Assembly (NCBI GenBank): GCA_003194525.1
Contig: NBIV01000001.1
Span: forward strand, 1,054,001 to 1,118,000
Direction: 5' to 3'
Length of the DNA stretch: 64,000 bases
Source: Gracilariopsis chorda
Taxonomy: Eukaryota; Rhodophyta; Florideophyceae; Gracilariales; Gracilariaceae
Position numbers and translations under genes: made by a program. This document shows, one piece after another, positions 29,798-40,299 of this stretch. The notes beneath the pieces were generated by a model. That model was not told the origin of the DNA and did not search any database. It worked only from the letters and a program-made list of their open reading frames with translations. Numbering within the stretch: the stretch's first letter is position 1; the number at the start of each line of letters is the position of its first letter.

Positions 29798-31687
29798 TCA
29801 CTGGCTCGTAGCAGAGGTAAGCTTACGAGAGTTTGCCGTCACTTCTGTTCCTTTTTCATTCGCGTCAGTCAACTCACCATCGAGTATGTTCAGCGTTTCT
29901 TGTGGGAAGAATCGTGGTGCAATGCGTGATCGAATCACCATTAATGTGGCAATCACGGCCGGGAAGAACATGCTCGTCTTCTTGTTCAGTTTCAGCATCC
30001 AGAGAGCAGTAAGACAGCTTACCTGAAGGATTGTAAACGAATGCACTTGGCGAGCGGGCACCGTGGCCATTGGTGAGTCTTTCGGATACAATTTCGGATC
30101 CATAAACATGTATCGAATGCGACTAAGGAAGTCGTTCCCGTTCATCATGTTCCGTCCCAGAAACAAGAAAAGACCACTGATCACAGCCATAGGAATTCGA
30201 CTCACCACGGGCAGAAGGAACAGTGAGCACAGTATTGCAAGGTGAATGAAGAATGGTGTCAACCGATTCTCCTGCACCGATATGATCTGATCTCTGCCAT
30301 TTCTCGATTCTACCTCCGCCAGTGCTTGAACGTGCGCGAGGGATTGAACGGTGCCAGCACACATCCAAGGCAAACCCATCAGTGAGCAGACAAACGTGCA
30401 CACGGCTAGAATGAGCATGTCCAAGTGATAAGCTGGTCCTTTTTTCAGCTTGTGTCGTGCGGAATTCACAACGCGGACAGAGATGTTTTGATCTAGAAAG
30501 AAGAGGCAGGTGAGTAGCAATGCTGGAACAATTGCCAAGAGGCGTAGGGAGAGTGGCGCGGCCATGATTGGCACCAAAAACGGTCGACCTCCAGCCAGAG
30601 AAAACGAGGAGGGGATTGACAGTCGTTCCAGGCCTACCTTTGCAACTGCAGGAAGTGCAGCTATAGTACTCATGGCCGCAATAGATAACACAGGTCCAAA
30701 GTCGGCAAGTGTATCCCTTGCCTTCTTGAACAGATACCTGGAAGTGCGCAACCCTGTCAAGAACCTTGCCGACACAAACGTTCCGAACGCTAAGGACAAG
30801 GCGACGAAGGGGTTGGTCTTATCCGCACCAAATACAAAGAACGCTCCTAATAATGCTCGAGTAGCTTCATACAAGAAATTTGTGGCAATCAAAGAGTTGA
30901 ATATGTCATCTGTGAAGCGGGTACAAAACTTGATAAGATCACTGAAATTGACAACTGCGGCCATGAGCAATATGAAGGCGGTCCATATGCCGACCCATGC
31001 ATAGGTCGCTAGAAAAGGGAAGGATGCAACTTGGCAAAAGCCGTACAGCGCTACTGTGAAGGCGAGCGTGAGACCGGTGGGTGCAATAAATGTGAGCGGC
31101 TGACCAGAAAACAGTGCGTATGCCATACCACTGGCACCAGAACTAAGCAAAAACTCTACAACACCCATACTGCCATTTGTGAGGGCGAAGGTCAAACCGC
31201 CGAACGCAACAACTGGCGCGAGACACGCAAAGTAGAGGAAGAGAATAACGGGAATTGATTTGAAGCGTAAGCCATCCTTCCAGTCGGATATGTACAAAGG
31301 TAAGCGACGTTTCAGATCTTCGCGAAGGCCTTTCGTCCAGTACTTGGGAGCAAAGCGTCCGGGGTGGCCTGGTGGTCCCAAGGGCCAGTCAGGGTGTGCA
31401 GCTGTTCCATTGCCGTTGTTTGAACTGGACGAAATACATGATATTTGGTGGAGTTTTGGAGTTTTGGAGGGGGGAAAACGGAGAAGGTGTGTATGTCTGC
31501 GCCGCACTGGATGTGCGAGCCATGCTGATGAGCTCTGAGATATGGAAGTGTGTGTGCGGGTCGCGGATGCCGTGTACGCTATCGGTGTGTTAACAGCAGA
31601 TGAAACGAAAGCGAAATGATTCGCAAAAGACTCATTTTCGATGGAGGGGAAGCAGTAGCTACGATGAAGCCTATGTGGCGGGGTCAT
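29798..31687 (-). CDS. SLC4-family bicarbonate transporter with plastid-type leader
   Basis: 629 aa, ATG at 31685-31687. After about 90 Ser/Thr/His/Arg-rich residues with few acids, resembling a plastid transit peptide, comes RRLPLYISDWKDG and about 12 hydrophobic segments. SLC4 signatures include GQPLTFIAPTGLTLAF, FFLDQNISVRVVNSARHKLK followed by KGPAYHLDM, and GLPWMCAGTVQSLAHVQAL. There is no large cytosolic N-terminal domain as in animal SLC4, so the core resembles plant BOR1 and algal SLC4 carriers. Algal SLC4 proteins import bicarbonate for photosynthesis; BOR1 exports borate. The leader suggests the chloroplast envelope, possibly as part of a carbon-concentrating mechanism, but targeting is inferred only. 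Convergent with U2AF35 (242 nt apart). Confidence 0.88.
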   Translation of the reverse strand: MTPPHRLHRSYCFPSIENESFANHFAFVSSAVNTPIAYTASATRTHTSISQSSSAWLAHPVRRRHTHLLRFPPSKTPKLHQISCISSSSNNGNGTAAHPDWPLGPPGHPGRFAPKYWTKGLREDLKRRLPLYISDWKDGLRFKSIPVILFLYFACLAPVVAFGGLTFALTNGSMGVVEFLLSSGASGMAYALFSGQPLTFIAPTGLTLAFTVALYGFCQVASFPFLATYAWVGIWTAFILLMAAVVNFSDLIKFCTRFTDDIFNSLIATNFLYEATRALLGAFFVFGADKTNPFVALSLAFGTFVSARFLTGLRTSRYLFKKARDTLADFGPVLSIAAMSTIAALPAVAKVGLERLSIPSSFSLAGGRPFLVPIMAAPLSLRLLAIVPALLLTCLFFLDQNISVRVVNSARHKLKKGPAYHLDMLILAVCTFVCSLMGLPWMCAGTVQSLAHVQALAEVESRNGRDQIISVQENRLTPFFIHLAILCSLFLLPVVSRIPMAVISGLFLFLGRNMMNGNDFLSRIRYMFMDPKLYPKDSPMATVPARQVHSFTILQVSCLTALWMLKLNKKTSMFFPAVIATLMVIRSRIAPRFFPQETLNILDGELTDANEKGTEVTANSRKLTSATSQ

Positions 31688-33571
31688 GCTGTGGGTTGGG
31701 CAAGGAGGTCGAAATGGCGACGACGATATGGTGAATAGACAGAATTACAATCTCAACTAAGCGCGAAATAACATGGAAGGTTGAGAGATGACGATGGACG
31801 AACGTCAGGAGATGAGAGCCAGCGATCTTGAACAACTGCAAAGACAAGTGTATCCTCGCGCAATCTGACGCACAGCGGCCATCACCGTTTCGAGCGGTGG
31901 GGAATCGCCGCCGAAGGGGCGGCGACGCGTGACGCGCGCACCTGATTGGTGGAATACGCTTTTTAATCCGCCGCCCCATTGCTCGGAATGCACCGGGTAA
32001 TTTAGCTTTTAGTCTAATGTTAGGCACTTGTGTAACTCACGCTGAACCGCCACCGCGTTACCTTTCTCGCAACCTGCCCCTTCCTTCCGCTTCACTTGAG
32101 CGTTACGGACGTGTTGCCCCTTCTCGTGTGGTCAACCAGGAAGGAGACCGCTGTGTGGCACGCCGTAGTGGACCACCTTCCTTACGCGATAAAGCCTGCC
32201 AACCCCCTCCTCCCAGTGACAACTCCGTTGAGTGAGGTGGTGGACCGTCACAGGAGTTTGACGCCGAAGCATAGAAGCCAAGAGAGGGTTGAATGGTTAC
32301 CGTCGGTGCGCCAATGATCTTCCGCTGCGCGTGAATTATCAGCAGCGGCTCTCACAACGAAGCCTCAGCAATGTGCTAACTTATCACAAGCATAACGTTA
32401 ACCCTCCCTTCGTATTACACTTAGATTTCCTCGGCGTGTTATCCGCTTCGGCTTGCAAAGGAATGACTTACACTGCCTGCAGTTTAGATTGTTATCGGTG
32501 ACGCGTCGCGAGCAAGGTCAGATCCTTTATTTCGGGATAACGGCTATGAACGTAGTACCACTACGTTCTCCTCAGACTGCACCTGCTGTCTGGGGTCAGC
32601 GCGCCTTACCAAAGCGTAGCTGTCGCCTAAGGGTGGGCGGAGTGGGAATAAAACAGTCGTGCAGAGTTCCAGAGGAGCGGAGCGCATCGAAGCTTGTCAG
32701 AGCCGACTGCGAGCACGAAGGTGCCGGCAGCCAGCTATACTGCTTGTTTGGTGCCCACACTGGCTCCAAACTGTTTTTGTTTTTGGGATCCATTTCGACC
32801 GCTCCGCTTCAATAAATACTCTTCCATGGAAATACCATTGCTGCCACGCGGTGGTGCACATATCAGCATCAGCACGCAGGCCACCACTCGGTTCGGTTAG
32901 TCCACGCTTTCACACACCACTTCCATAGCTATTAGTTACAATATAGTGGAGAAAAAAATAAACAAACGCCAGAACTACAAGGTACGTAGAGCCTGATACG
33001 ATTAGTTCCTGGCGTGCCTCTTTTCCTCACCCACTCATTTTAGCGCTTTTAAACACCAACCAAGCCTAGCTGATATGCAGTACATCGGCAAAGCAGCATG
33101 TACACCTTTCTGCTCTGCGCTGTTCGACAAACATTACCGCTTGGAGAGCAAAACTGCCCAAACCTTTGAAGAAGGCTATCAAACTCTTACAAGAACAGCT
33201 TCAGGGATTAGTTGTTTTTTTTTTTGAACAAGAGGGTTGAAGTGCCAAAACCCCCGCCAAGACTGCCTGAAGACGTGCTACACACGCAGACACATAGATG
33301 TTTGCTGAGGCTCTCAGACAAAATCCGCGTCCGCTAGTAATCTGTTAAGCAATCAAGTATCTGTCACAGGCCAACATCAATGACGCTTCCAGGATCGTGT
33401 AAAGGTTTGCACGGAAAGCATGTCTATCTTCGACCCAAAGCTATTGATGTTGCTGCAAAGGTAGTGTTTAAGTGTGGTCAAGATATAGCGTAGCACAGAA
33501 CTACAATCAGCGAGACGCGGTAGCCTGCAAACCTTCACCTCATCGGAAAAATTATGAACGCCAACAAATAC
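31688..33571. other. Gene-free stretch
   Basis: About 1.9 kb. The left end should be the SLC4 promoter; the right end is 3' to the DEP-reductase gene. Frames of up to about 120 codons (32453-32815) have no recognisable content. A T12 run lies near 33214-33225. No RNA gene was identified. Confidence 0.45.
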
Positions 33572-35797
33572 CTAGCGCTGAATACGGATGATTCCGCGGA
33601 GCAGTTGCTTCACCGTCGTAGTCAACCGTGTTCGATTGTACAAATCACCAGCTTGTCGAACAGCCTCGGCCGTCGTGGGGTATGGATGAATCACCGATGC
33701 CAGAGCCCCAAGTCCGGTCCGTGACTGCATAGCCAAAGTTATTTCGCTGATCATGTTACCAGCACCTGCTCCTACGATAGAGGCCCCAAGAATTACGTCA
33801 GATCTCTCTTCGACATGAATGCGAACCATACCAGTGGTCGTGCCATCACAGATGGCTCGATCATTGTCATCGAAATGCTTTTCAAACGTCTTATAGCTGA
33901 TTCCTTTTTCTTTCATGTCGGCCTCATACAGCCCAACGTGTGCGATCTCTGGGGACGTGAAAGTGGCGTACGGGATCAAAAGGTTGGACATCTTGTCCTT
34001 GCCCAAGAACAACGCATTGCGAATCACCATTCTTGCCATGAAGTCAGCCGCATGAGTGAACTTGTAAGCACTGCAAACATCTCCGACTCCGTATATACGA
34101 GGGTTGGTAGTTTGTAACATATCATTCACCATCAATCCACGCTTATTGTCGTATTCCACTCCCGCAGCCTTGAGGTTCAGGTTATCAACGTTTGGCTTTC
34201 GACCAGTAGCAACTAGCAGAGCGTCAAACAAGTACTCCTTTCTCTCTTCATTCTCTTCAGTGATCATGCGAATTTCTTCATAACCCTCATTCGACACGTT
34301 TCCAGTGAGTTCCACCTTTTCGTATGTCGATACTTTCAGGCTAAATTGCACACCATCACTCATCATTTGTTCTTTGATAAGTGCACTGAGGTCCTTGTCT
34401 TCCTTCGGCAGTACCTTACCAGAGCGCCCAAACATGACGACAGATGAGCCCAATCTTTGCATGGCCTGACCAAGCTCCATACCAATCACACCCGTTCCGA
34501 TAACACCGAGGCGCCTCGGAAGTTCGGTCAGGTTGAAGAAAGTTTCGTTGGTCATAACTGCGGTGTGCGGCTTGTTATCCATATCCTTTACACTCTTTTC
34601 GTGAAGCTCCTTGAGACCTGGTATACTTGGGATTGCGGGATAACCTCCTGTAGCAACGACAGCCTTCTTGAAATTCAATGTTCTTCCGTTCACTACAACA
34701 GTGGACTCCGAAGTAAACTTGGCGTAGCCAAAGTAAACATCAACACCAAGCTTTCGAGTATATCTCACCGCAGAATCGTTTTCGCTAATCTCTGCACGGA
34801 CGCGTCGGAGACGCTTCATGGTCTTGGCAAAGTCCACCTTGACTGGCCCATCAAAAGACAATCCCGCCTCATCCAAGTGCTCGTGGTCTCGCAGAGTATG
34901 TGCAAGATTAGCAGCGTGTATGAGAGATTTCGACGGGACGCATCCAACGTTCAAACAGTCGCCTCCCAGCCTGTTCGCTTCGATGAGAGCAACTTTGGCA
35001 CCAACACCCGCAGCACCAGAAGATGTGACGAGACCGCCTGCGCCTGCCCCAATGACAAGCAGATTGTAAACACCGTCAAACGTTGGTTCAATCCACTCTG
35101 GGGGATGCACGTTGTCGAGAAGTTTGATGTTCTGTTCGTCCAAGGGCCACACAGACTGCTCTACTTCTAAAGCAGTGTTGGTGCTGTCATCATGGGATTC
35201 TGGCACTCGCGGCTGCAGACTGCGGTCAGCGCCGAGAGGAGATGAGACAAAGTCAGCCCACGTGACGAGGCGGCCTTCGGACTTGGGCACTCCACCGCGT
35301 TCAGAGTCTTCAATGAATTTGTAGTAGAGCTCTTGATCTTTGAAGCTGCAGAAAACGCAAGAAAGTAAAGCACACATTAGGATCTCGGCGATATGGGTGC
35401 ATCGAGAAGAAAGAATATCGGGGGTAACTTACTCATGATCTCTGACGCAATGCTCGATGATTCCAGCCTCTTGCATGAGCAAGCCTAACTTGACGGCATC
35501 TGCTCTGGTGTTGGCGGTTCCGCTGGTGACCATCCATTGTACGGCCTCAGAGCCGACAAAACAGTCCTTGTACGTCTGAAGGCGCCAGCGACGATCCTTG
35601 ATAGTGACGTTCTTCCTGAAGTTGGAGGCAAGCTCAACAATGTCGAGTTCGGAATTATCGGGAAGCGCGGAGGAAGACATGATAGTGGTTGTGTCGCACC
35701 TGTTTTCAGCGGATGATGGAGAGGAGAGCTTCGACTTTGAAGTGAAGAAGGACTTGAAGAAAGGCGACACAAAAGAAGATCTTCCAGACGGGGGCAT
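33572..35797 (-). CDS. DEP domain fused to FAD/NAD(P)-disulfide oxidoreductase (mercuric-reductase-like)
   Basis: Two exons, 35797-35433 and 35345-33572, joined across an 87-nt intron (GTAAGT...CTAAT...CAG); 712 aa. Exon 1 holds a Ser-rich N-terminus and a DEP domain (about 51-132; ELASNFRKNVTIKDRRW, FVGSEAVQWMV, AGIIEHCVRD), completed by FKDQELYYKF after the splice, which validates the junction. Next comes LLVIGAGAGG (FAD site, about 219-228) and the redox pair C252/C257 in GGDCLNVGCVPSK, a second nucleotide site (GVIGTGVIGMELGQA), and a C-terminal dimer domain with HPYPTTAEAV. The active-site context matches MerA/dihydrolipoamide dehydrogenase relatives; the MerA C-terminal Cys pair is absent, so mercury reduction is not implied. 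DEP domains bind membranes or signalling partners. A second possible start is ATG 35680. Confidence 0.9.
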
Positions 35798-38357
35798 TAT
35801 GTGGAGTTGTATAGAGGTGCGCTGAAGATTTATGTCACCGCTGTAGCACGCATGGTGCAGTGCTGGGGTATTGAGAGAGGAGAAATGGGAGCGAAGCGTT
35901 GGGATGCGCCAATCGGGGCAACGCGGACGTTCACGAACGGCAACTGTGCAGTCCAGATTGCATATCTTCGGCCAACACGTCATCCGCCGCTACGGCGTGT
36001 CAAAATAAAACCATTTTCTCGAAATCGGCGTTTCTACGCCGCCCATTTACAGCGGATCTATATTCCTGTACCCTTGTACAACTATCATATCTGATGACGG
36101 AAATGTATCCTGTTCCTGAAGAGTTCAGGATATAGCGATCCGGATATCTCTTTCTGAGCTTGTCACAGAAAGGTAGCCATTGCTAACCTTTGCACCTTTT
36201 TTCCAATCTGGTAGATACACTGTGTAGGGCATTGAAGTCATGGTATTTGAAAAAGCCATGCCGGCGCAAAGTCTCGTTGTCGGTCGCGTACAATCTCATG
36301 CCATCATCATCGTCAACTTGATCAAGGTGCAGTCGCAGATGCTAAGGGTTACCTGTTCAAGGAGACGACAGTATATCTGGCGGGAAATTCTGGTCTAAAG
36401 ACGATTTGGTGGGGTAAAGGGTTAGCGATCGCTACCAAATAATCAAAAACACCTCTTTGGTCGCACCCAAATCGGCCAAAATACTATTTGGCGGTTGCAT
36501 TTTGCTATTTGCGTTTCGCACTGAAGCCTCTTGACGTGGACGTGCGGCACATGAATTGATCATCCATGTCCGGGACAATATAATGTACTTACACTAAGAT
36601 CAAACTTTTCTCTGCACGCTCTCCTCCGCAAGTCGAACGGTTTGCAAAACAGAAATCTGCTTTTCTCGGCTTACATGCCTTCTTTCTGTGTTATATACCC
36701 CGCACGCGTAGAAAGCAACTGTTTGCCGCAACTGTTTTCCCCAACTGAATGATCGGTATGGATAGTAGTTAAAGGGTTAACTGAAACAGCGTAGCTAGCC
36801 ATAATCCCGCCCTATCGCTGCGAGCGGCAACAAAAACCAACGCGTTCAGCAATCAGTAAGAGATACCGTCATGTAAACACGTTGATCCATATTCCTTCAC
36901 GGCAATCCTCACTTTGCTTCGGATGCACCTTCCTCAATTGGCCTCGACTCTCTGTATCAAGAACAGTGAAAGCGCACCAACAACTTCTCATGAGTTCATC
37001 GTTTATAGGAATCGTTCATCGCCGCGCCCTCACATGTCAGAACCAACTGGGCTGAAGCGAAAGTACCCCAACCAGGACATTGGACTGGGCACGGATTCAG
37101 GTGTATGCCGTGAGCTCTGACATCAGGGACATGCCAGTTTATGCTTGTTTCGAAAACTCCTTTCACAATCCATTCCCAAACTAGCTATCTGAAAAGGTGC
37201 TGGTCTCGGTGAGACATCCAATTCCTGCTGCATTTCGCTTTCCCCACCTGTTGAGGAAGGATCGGCGCGCCTTGAGAAAGTGATCCGTTTGTGTCACTAC
37301 GAATCATGTTGGGGCGTCAAAGTTGTGGTGGCCCATCTGGAGCCGCGATGCTAGCTCGCTTACCTGTTGTGATGAGGGATCATCGCGGGGTGCTGACGAG
37401 GCCCGCTCAGGGCACATCCACTTCCTCCCGCCCAGGTGTCCCGAACGTCCGAAAAGGCTACAAAAGAGACTAAGTTACGCCGGACGGGAAAGCCAAATGG
37501 AAATGCGACTGGCTCTATTAGGCGAACTTAGCTGTCGAAACGATGATTAGCCTTCCAGATCCTAGACCTTAATACCGTTGCCTGGGAAATAGGGGTACAT
37601 GCTCGTAAACACCAACCAACCATCCCAAATCATTTTGAGCACTGGGAAGCGAAGGGTAACCTGAGTTGGACACATGCGTTGCAGTGGTTGTACCCTTGGT
37701 GAGCAAACCCGACCAACAGAATGAACGATGCTGTGCATTGCAGCCAGCGTGTTGATCATGGTCGCTGTCTAGAGTCCAAGACCTACATCGGTAATTATGT
37801 AGAAGCTCACCGTACCGAAGTTTATCGAAGCGTCTTGGCCCTGTTCTGCGTTATTGACGGGACTGCTCTGGAGATCCTGGAAAAGTTCATCTTGTTGAAC
37901 TACACTTTGTGGTTTGCCTTCGCGTTGAATCATGATAAAGTTACGAACTACGAAGAAGGTCGGGATGAATTTGTGCAACAGCTGCACACGCTGCATAATA
38001 AGCTTAGACCTAGTGAGAAGCTCAAGGGTCGCTAATCTGCCATTTGGAGCATTCGGTCATATGTGATAATGGATTGTATCCAGACAACATTTTGACAAAT
38101 CAGAATCAGCCGCACGACGTCGCCTCAGCTCAAAGTGCAGCATGCGATGTCAATGGAATGTCGGAGTGCCAGGGTGTCCCGTAATGGAAACGGCGTGGAG
38201 AGTGGTGTCCGGCTTCCCGCGACACAAAGAAGTGATCACGTAGACAAAACGGTTACCAAGTGAGCTTCAGGCCAATGAAGATGCCATCAACAATCCGTCT
38301 CTTCTTTACTGTGGGACCTTGATGTCTGACTACAACATAAGGGTAAAACATATCTGG

Positions 38358-38640
38358 TTAAAGGAATTTTTCTCTCCGCTGGAAACCAAGGAATTTCCGC
38401 GGCCACTTTGTAACAATACCCTTGACTGACTTTCCCCTTCGCTCGCGCCAACTTGGTAAGTGTTCTCTCGTGACATGCTTGGTCAACTGGCACCGGAGCA
38501 CGAAGTGATCAACATCCTTCTTTGCCCGAGACGGACAGTCGCACAAACAGATTTTTCTCGAGGAAAGTTGCTACAGGATGTAGTTTTGACACGTGCCCCG
38601 TGAAGAACTGTGCCAGTAAACACTTCCGCTGTTCTTGCTT
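38358..38640 (-). pseudogene. Possible relic of a non-LTR retrotransposon C-terminus
   Basis: On the minus strand two adjacent frames read LLAQFFTGHVSKL and then LCDCPSRAKKDVDHFVLRCQ. That order (a leucine-rich x-TGH block, then a C-x-C...H...C knuckle) is the usual ending of reverse transcriptase/RNase H polyproteins of LINE type. A frameshift and an in-frame stop separate the parts, and no RT core was found upstream. The similarity is short, so this is a low-confidence call. Confidence 0.3.
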
Positions 38641-39327
38641 CCGAATCACACTTTATGACCAATCAGTCTCAAGACAAGAAGGAAAACCATGCAAATTTCC
38701 CATGGTACGGATGCGGCTGCTTTTCAACAGAAGGAAACAAGGCTATGCCGTCGTGACTAACTTTAGCGATGAGCAAGACAGTTTTATTCACAAGCTGGTT
38801 GTTGCAGTACTGTCGACGAAATCAGAAGATGACGCTAGACATCTGAACAGAGCCGCAAACCGTGACTTTCTGTCAACAAGAGAATCAATGCTATGTGGAT
38901 ACCGTGCCCGCATGGATCGGAGCCACATGCTAAAGAAGTGGACAAAGAGCACTGATTTTGAAGGCCATGCTCTGCGCGAACTGCCCTACTGGGGTTTCAG
39001 CTCTCTCTGCGTCCAGCGGGTGTAAAGACTTAGCTCTATTGTGAGCTGGGTGTTGAACACATGTTAAATTGCATCCGATTGCAACATGACTTGACAATGA
39101 AAAGGCAGTGTGCCCACTAAGATGTATGCCGAACGCAAGGATTACAGCAGCTCACTTTCTCCTTCGGTGCCGCCGGCGGGCACCATCGCAAAGTATTGAA
39201 CGTTCGTTTCTTACTGAGAGGCGTGGCATGACTACTGTTTTAAACTGCCAGCAGAGAGAAGAGGTAAGACTCTGGCGGAAATAGTCCACCAGTGGCCACA
39301 GAAGTTGTTAGCATTTCTTAGGAGAGA

Positions 39328-39350
39328 GAGGTTTTTCTCAAGAAAACCTC
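39328..39350. repeat. Hairpin: 8-bp stem, 7-nt loop
   Basis: GAGGTTTT pairs perfectly with AAAACCTC across TCTCAAG. It lies in the gene-poor region, 104 nt before the 25-nt palindrome. Confidence 0.7.
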
Positions 39351-39453
39351 TGTCAATATCCCGTAATCAGGCATATTGAACCCACAATAAAGAAGAAGAA
39401 GAAACGACCAGAGCGAGTGCTGGCCTTCCTTGATAGAGAACACTATGTGCCTT

Positions 39454-39478
39454 CACGAGAAGAAGACTTCTTCTCGTG
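39454..39478. repeat. Perfect 12-bp inverted repeat with 1-nt centre
   Basis: CACGAGAAGAAG, A, then CTTCTTCTCGTG. Purine-rich and pyrimidine-rich arms; could extrude as a cruciform. No associated gene. Confidence 0.9.
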
Positions 39479-40299
39479 ATGAGGCATACTGTAGGTTCGG
39501 AATAGGAACAAGGTACCGTGTACATAAACACATACATGCATACGTACGTACATTGCCCTTCGTAGCATTGTCCACTAGTTAGGCATCCAATGTTACCCCG
39601 CCCACCGCCTGAAAAAGATGTTGAACGACGGCTCGTACATTGTTAGGTGAGGTAGGCCGCCTTCACTCGTCATTCACAGAGAGCTCTGCTGAGAATCCTG
39701 AAAACACCTGAGCGACTTCGACACTATCTGTAACTTTGTCAAGCTTGACACAAGACGATGCTACGCATGTAGCCGTGTGTAATTGAACGAACGAACGAAC
39801 TGCGTATTTCTCTAGCCTGTGGCCATACACCCGGAAGGAGAGGGGGGGAGGGGGCGTGCCCATTCATCACTTCATGGTCTGTAATAATCTCGAAACAAGT
39901 CATGTCTGATATATCAAGTGGTGGCCCGATATCCAGGCTCGATTTTGTGCTGCAGACACTCTGCGCTTGACAGGGACATTGTCAAAAGGTGCTGCAGCTT
40001 GCTTTGCTCTGTGGCCGAGGTCTCGCGCTGGCATGAGGGAAGACGGTTGAAGTGACTGCGCAATTGCGCAGAGCTTGTGAAAGCATATTTGTTCGGAGCA
40101 AGTGTTCTACGCAACATGATGATCTCCTCACGTCTGGTTAGCGCCTTCCTTGCAGAATTATCCAGTGCACTTGAGTTTACTCAGTTGAGGGCATCACCTA
40201 TCGACCTATCGACACCTTGTGGTGAAGGCGTATTGAATCGAAATCCGAAAGCGTGTTTGTTGTTTCACTTCGTCTGCTGTCCTGAAGACGGATTTCAGA

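Larger units (their letters stand above)
35798..40299. other. Gene-poor region with degenerate sequence
   Basis: 4.5 kb, the longest stretch without a convincing gene. Open frames at 37721-38035 and 38522-39025 (+) have no recognisable domain. The minus strand near 38300-38640 carries a frameshifted fragment resembling a non-LTR retroelement C-terminus (separate entry). A perfect 25-nt palindrome lies at 39454-39478 and a hairpin at 39328-39350. GAAC and ACGT microrepeats occur at about 39530-39800. The left end includes the DEP-reductase promoter. Confidence 0.5.

Noticed and set aside
32453-32815. 120-codon + strand frame
   Set aside because: No similarity or coding character seen.
33572-35797. 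Naming the DEP fusion mercuric reductase (merA)
   Set aside because: The C-terminal Cys pair and N-terminal metal-binding domain of MerA are absent.
38522-39025. 167-codon + strand frame in the gene-poor region
   Set aside because: No recognisable domain; lies opposite the suspected retroelement relic.
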